64,000 nt of DNA from Alicyclobacillus mali (GTDB taxonomy: Bacteria; Bacillota; Bacilli; Alicyclobacillales; Alicyclobacillaceae): NCBI RefSeq assembly GCF_017329565.1, contig NZ_JAFMTT010000001.1; one strand, given 5' to 3'. Of this stretch, positions 60,508 to 64,000 are shown in pieces. How positions within the stretch are numbered: the stretch's first letter is position 1; each line of letters begins with the position of its first letter. The notes below the pieces were generated by a model. That model made no database searches and was not told the origin of the DNA. It was given only the letters and a program-made list of their open reading frames with translations. The position numbers and the translations under genes are program-made.

Positions 60508-61304
60508 AAGCCGGAGCAAAGGTCGTGCCAGCGGCAATTCGCGTGGCGCTCGCGCAAATCGCGATTGCGGACGGCGATATAGAAGCAAATTTGGAAAAGG
60601 TGTCTCAGGTACTAGGCGAAGCAAGCGCTCAGCGGGCCGACGTTCTGCTCTTGCCGGAAATGTGCCTGACCGGGCTTGTCGCTGGCGATGCGCTGGTTCG
60701 CCTTGCGGAACCCGCGGACGGCCCGCTCCAACGTGCGATGCGCGATCTCGTCCGGCACCACGGCGTCGCAACTGCCTATTCGTATCCTGGAAGAGGCGAA
60801 AACGGGGGCTTCCATATCACAACCGAGGTCGTGGACAAAAGCGGAACGCCCATTCACATCTACCGCAAAATCCACCTGTTTACCGAAGAAAATCTGTGGT
60901 ACCAGCCGGGAGACGCCATCGCGCCGTTTTTCCTGTGGGATTGGCCTTCGGGTGTGCTGACCTGTTACGACTTGGAGTTTCCAGAACCGGCCCGCCACTT
61001 GGCCCTCGCAGGATGCCGCTTGCTCTTCGTGAACGCGGCCAACATGGAACCTTACGAAGGCGTTCATCGCACGTTTGCCGTGGCTCGAGCGATGGAAAAT
61101 CAGATGTACCTCGTGTACTGCAATCGCGTGGGTGCGAATGACCGCTATCGATATCGTGGAAACAGCTCGGTGGTGGCGCCAGACGGGACGGTGTTGCTCG
61201 ATCTCGGCCTTGGCGCAGAGGCCGTCGAATGTGTCGACGTGGAGTGGCAAGCCATCGTGCAAGCCAGGACCGCCTACGACTACTTGGCCGAACGGCGCTT
61301 TTGA
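60504..61304 (+). CDS. Carbon-nitrogen hydrolase (nitrilase superfamily amidase), DavA-like
   Basis: A 266-residue amidase with the full triad: Glu52 (LLPEMCLTG), Lys122 (YRKIHLF) and Cys154 (LTCYDLEFPEPAR). The length and the CYDLEFPE motif fit the aliphatic-amidase branch that includes 5-aminopentanamidase (DavA) of Pseudomonas lysine breakdown and R-amidases. Beside a GabT/DavT-like aminotransferase and a permease, hydrolysis of an omega-amino amide to the omega-amino acid is a reasonable guess but remains inference. The ATG overlaps the permease stop. It is a different protein from the NadE-linked nitrilase at 19.1 kb. Confidence 0.85.
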   Translation: MKAGAKVVPAAIRVALAQIAIADGDIEANLEKVSQVLGEASAQRADVLLLPEMCLTGLVAGDALVRLAEPADGPLQRAMRDLVRHHGVATAYSYPGRGENGGFHITTEVVDKSGTPIHIYRKIHLFTEENLWYQPGDAIAPFFLWDWPSGVLTCYDLEFPEPARHLALAGCRLLFVNAANMEPYEGVHRTFAVARAMENQMYLVYCNRVGANDRYRYRGNSSVVAPDGTVLLDLGLGAEAVECVDVEWQAIVQARTAYDYLAERRF

Positions 61305-61411
61305 TGCAACGACAAGCGCGGCATGCGCCGTGGACAAGCGCCTGCGGATGCGCAGTGTCAGCTTGGCATAGCGCAGGCCAAGCGCACGCGAGACCTCGAT
61401 AGCTGACTCTC

Positions 61412-61455
61412 TCGACCCATGGGCGTAGCGCGCCCGGCGGACGCCCATGGGTCGA
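61412..61455. terminator. 15-bp perfect inverted repeat between convergent genes
   Basis: TCGACCCATGGGCGT (61412-61426) is exactly repeated in inverse at 61441-61455 around a 14-base GC-rich loop, just before the stop of the MFS gene. No U-tract is present on either strand. It is the longest perfect stem seen in the window. Confidence 0.6.
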
Positions 61456-61459
61456 ACCG

Positions 61460-62674
61460 TTACTCCAGCGCCACGCCCTTCGTCTCTTTGCCGAGCGCCG
61501 TCACAATTACGAAACCAACGAACAGCACAGCGAAGAACACCCCAAACACCCACTCGTAGCCGAGGTGCGCTCCGAGCAGCCAGCCTGTGGCAAACGGTGC
61601 GATGGCACTGCCAAATCGACCGAATCCAGCCGCCCATCCCATGCCGCTCGCCCGGAACATCGTCGGGAACTGCTCCACGGTAAAGGCATACGTGCCTGCG
61701 AAGGCCGCGAGCATGAAGAAGGAGAGCAATAGCCCAAAAACGATGAGCGAGGCCGTGTTCCAGGCAAATCCGAATGCGAGTGCCGAAAGTGCCGTCAGAA
61801 TCATCGCTGTGACGAGGGTCCGCTTGCGACCCCAGCGTTCGACAAGCCACGCGGCTGTCATGTATCCTGGAATTTGAGCGAGTGTCATGATAAGCGAGTA
61901 GCCCAAGCTGTGCACCAGCGAGTACCCTTTGTCATAGAGGACGGAGGGCAACCATAGAAACATGCCATAGTAACTGTAGTTCATCACAAACCAGACGACG
62001 GATGCCACGAGAGATCGGCGAGCCAGCTTTCGCGACCAGATGTTGCGCACGGACTCGCCAAACGTGCTGCGGCGCTGCAGTCGAGCGTACCGCGCCGCCT
62101 CAGGAAGCGCAAAGCGGAGCACGAGGGTGTAGAGGGCCGGGATGGCCCCGATGAGGAACACCACGCGCCAGCCCGAGGACGGGATGACGAAGTACGATAC
62201 CAGCGCTGCGGCGAGGGATCCCACAGCCCAGAAGGATTCGAGGAACACCACGCGGCGCGCGCGGACCTCGTCTGGCGAGGACTCGAGCACGTAGGTCGTC
62301 GCCACGGGCAGTTCGCCTCCAAGTCCGAGGCCGACGAAAAAGCGCAGCACAAAGAAGATGCCGATGCCAGCCGCGAACGCGGAGAGGCCGGTCGCCAGGC
62401 TGTAAATCAGGATGGTCACCAAAAACAAAGCGCGCCTGCCGAAACGATCGGCGCAGAGGCCCGCGAGGGCGGATCCCACGGCCATGCCGAGGGAACTCAC
62501 GCTTCCGACGAGGCCGGTCACCGTGTGCGTCAAGTGCCACTGCTTGGCAACGACCACGAGTACATACGACAGGATGCCCACGTCAAACGCGTCAAACAGG
62601 AGGCCGAGTCCGGAAGAGACGAGAATTCGCGCCGCGGAAACGCGTTTGACAGGCAGAGACACGGGATCGACCAC
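61460..62674 (-). CDS. MFS transporter, sugar/aromatic acid:H+ symporter-like
   Basis: Major facilitator protein of 404 residues with 12 predicted spans and the two loop signatures ADRFGRRALF (loop 2-3) and VERWGRKRTLV (loop 8-9). Helix 1 has GLLFDAFDVGIL, the acidic DxFD element seen in aromatic-acid (AAHS) and niacin-type carriers, and FVGLGLGGELPVATTYVLE follows in helix 4-5. The GTG at 62674 was chosen because GAGGTGAG precedes it. It converges with the amidase gene and diverges from addB. The substrate is unknown. Confidence 0.85.
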   Translation of the reverse strand: MVDPVSLPVKRVSAARILVSSGLGLLFDAFDVGILSYVLVVVAKQWHLTHTVTGLVGSVSSLGMAVGSALAGLCADRFGRRALFLVTILIYSLATGLSAFAAGIGIFFVLRFFVGLGLGGELPVATTYVLESSPDEVRARRVVFLESFWAVGSLAAALVSYFVIPSSGWRVVFLIGAIPALYTLVLRFALPEAARYARLQRRSTFGESVRNIWSRKLARRSLVASVVWFVMNYSYYGMFLWLPSVLYDKGYSLVHSLGYSLIMTLAQIPGYMTAAWLVERWGRKRTLVTAMILTALSALAFGFAWNTASLIVFGLLLSFFMLAAFAGTYAFTVEQFPTMFRASGMGWAAGFGRFGSAIAPFATGWLLGAHLGYEWVFGVFFAVLFVGFVIVTALGKETKGVALE

Positions 62675-62812
62675 TGCACTCACCTCACATTTGCGTTTAC
62701 CCACGGTATATGTGCCGCATCGGCGAACGGTGACAGGCGCCCAGGCCGGGATGCCTTACGCGTGCCGTCAAGATGGCGGATGGGTGTGGTCGAGATGGAA
62801 GGGATGAAGGCG

Positions 62813-64000
62813 ATGGGCAACCGAGTGAATTGGTGGATCGGAGCCGCGGGGAGTGGGAAATCGGCGCGAGTGGCGGAGGAGATGTACCGCGCTGCCGCGA
62901 AGCCGTTGGGGCCGCCCGTGTTCTGGGTGGTGCCGGAGTCGACGGCATTCGCGGCCGAGACGCTGCTCATGGATCGAGTGCGCGCGGCGTTTCGCGTCGA
63001 AGTGGTGACCATGCGGCGGCTCGCGGACCGCGTGTGCGCGCACGGCGGCATGGCGAGGCCACGCCTGACGCAGGTCGGCCGTCAACTCCTTCTGCGCGCG
63101 GCGTACGACCAGCTCGAGTCCGATCTCGGCCCCCTGCGTCGCGCGGTGCGAAACGCTTCTCTGTACCATCACATCTTGTCTGCCTTTGACGAACTCTCCG
63201 CGCACGGGGTGTCTCCGGAACAACTCGCGGCTTTATTGGAGATGTCCGCGGCCCGCTCCGATGAGGTGGAGGAGAAGCAACGGGCGGTGCACCGTTCCCT
63301 CGTGGGCAAGTTGAGTGATGTGCTCAAGCTTTACGTGCGCTACAGGCACCTTGCCGATGAGGCGGGGTACGGAGAGCCCGCGCTCGTCTACCTGGACGCG
63401 GTGAACGCGGCGCCCCACGTCTCCTGGCTTGAAGAGGCGTCGCTCTATTTCGATGGCTTTCACACCTTTTCGCCCGCAGAACGACAATTCATCTCCGCGC
63501 TCGCACGGCGCGCCAAGCGGGTGGTCATCACCTGGGATGACATCGGCCTCGAGGGGGTGCCGTGGGAAGCGCTGCTCAAGGAGGCGTCTTCCCCGGAGGC
63601 GTGGCCGCACCTAACCGCCTGGCTCGATGAAAACGAAGATCGATTCGCGGGTGAAGTTCAGGCTGTGGCTGCTTATCACCTGTTCGCTTGCGCGCGTGAC
63701 TTTGATCGGGACCAGCTTGAGCAAGAGGCCCACCGTATGCTGGCAAGCTCGCCCGGGGGCCGCTTCCACGCGTCGCCGCTCATCCGCCTCGAGCGGGCGC
63801 TCGCGGGCCATGCGCCGAAAGAGCCCATGGACGGCATCCGTGTGAGCGTGTTTGGCGATCGCGCCCAGGAATTGAGCGCAGTTGCGGACGAGATCGCGCA
63901 CCTCGTGCAACAGGAGGGGGTGAGACCGCGGGATGTCGCGGTGTGCGTCCCGGCGCTCGATAGCATCGGGCGCGACCTCGCGGACGAGCTCGAGGTGCGC
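62813..64000 (+). CDS. addB: AddB-type helicase/nuclease subunit, N-terminal part (3' end outside window)
   Basis: First 396 codons of the AddB subunit of the AddAB double-strand-break repair complex, running off the right edge without a stop. The start MGNRVNWWIGAAGSGKSARV holds the Walker A-like GAAGSGKS typical of AddB, and LYFDGFHTFSPAERQFISAL with VSVFGDRAQELSAVADEI match its inactivated-helicase core. The ATG at 62813 follows GGAAGGGATGAAGG; ATGs at 62780 and 62804 are alternatives in the same frame. The nuclease domain and iron-sulfur Cys cluster lie beyond the window. AddA is expected next. Confidence 0.88.
   Translation, partial: MGNRVNWWIGAAGSGKSARVAEEMYRAAAKPLGPPVFWVVPESTAFAAETLLMDRVRAAFRVEVVTMRRLADRVCAHGGMARPRLTQVGRQLLLRAAYDQLESDLGPLRRAVRNASLYHHILSAFDELSAHGVSPEQLAALLEMSAARSDEVEEKQRAVHRSLVGKLSDVLKLYVRYRHLADEAGYGEPALVYLDAVNAAPHVSWLEEASLYFDGFHTFSPAERQFISALARRAKRVVITWDDIGLEGVPWEALLKEASSPEAWPHLTAWLDENEDRFAGEVQAVAAYHLFACARDFDRDQLEQEAHRMLASSPGGRFHASPLIRLERALAGHAPKEPMDGIRVSVFGDRAQELSAVADEIAHLVQQEGVRPRDVAVCVPALDSIGRDLADELEVR

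Noticed and set aside
1..64000. tRNA, rRNA, CRISPR arrays, insertion sequences, prophage genes
   Set aside because: None seen by eye on either strand. The holin-like gene at 9392-9742 belongs to a family common outside phages and has no phage neighbours.

Overview
The window is about 64 kb of high-GC (roughly 60% or more by eye) chromosomal DNA from an endospore-forming member of the Bacillota. The gene content (yunB, safA, spoVB, sigI/rsgI, bacilliredoxin, coproporphyrin-type heme genes), the frequent GTG/TTG starts behind strong AGGAGG sites, and a gene order close to that of Bacillus subtilis point to an Alicyclobacillus-like organism. The genus is an inference from protein style and GC content, not from a database match. 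I found no rRNA, tRNA, CRISPR array, insertion sequence or prophage. Almost every base is in a gene or a short intergenic region, and no gene-free stretch exceeds 300 bases.

Layout. 1-4.6 kb: end of PEP carboxylase, then pfkA, class I aldolase, and purE-purK, followed by an unannotated 44-residue membrane peptide on the minus strand. 4.9-12.2 kb: pheS-pheT-zapA-cvpA-mutS2, a Bacillus-like block without rnhC and polX, interrupted by a small minus-strand membrane gene. 12.2-16.5 kb: a class A penicillin-binding protein (minus) and tyrS. 16.5-21.6 kb: spore genes (yunB, LysM coat protein, CotS/YutH-like kinase), a nitrilase plus nadE pair, and yebC. 21.7-28.8 kb: a small secreted protein in the bofC position, ruvC-ruvA-ruvB, sigI-rsgI, queA-tgt-yajC. 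28.8-42.8 kb: yrzE-like gene, a tandem-GGDEF receptor, DUF421, spoVB, comN, secD-secF, a cation-efflux gene, recJ-apt-relA-dtd. 42.9-51.2 kb: small zinc-type protein, GGDEF-EAL-GAF protein, TauE-type exporter, Asp-box lipoprotein, and the hemE-hemH-hemY operon. 51.4-55.7 kb: bacilliredoxin, FAH-family hydrolase with an overlapping DtxR-family regulator, D,D-carboxypeptidase, TM2 protein, dusB. 55.9-61.3 kb: a sigma-54 activator diverging from a gabT-like aminotransferase, an APC permease and an amidase. 61.4 kb to the end: an MFS transporter (minus) and the 5' part of addB.

How it fits together. Most of the window is housekeeping: translation (pheST, tyrS, dtd, queA, tgt, dusB), recombination and repair (ruvABC, recJ, mutS2, addB), secretion (yajC, secDF), stringent response and purine salvage (relA, apt), and heme synthesis. 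Accessory regulation sits on top of this: two cyclic-di-GMP proteins of opposite predicted activity, a SigI/RsgI pair preceded by a SigI-like promoter, and a self-contained sigma-54 amine-catabolism module with a good -24/-12 promoter and a perfect 14-bp tandem repeat that looks like its enhancer. The module at 55.9-61.3 kb, the DtxR-family protein that lacks three of the six canonical MntR metal ligands, the split glutamine-dependent NAD synthetase, and the recurring long hairpins without U-tracts between convergent genes are the items most worth following up.
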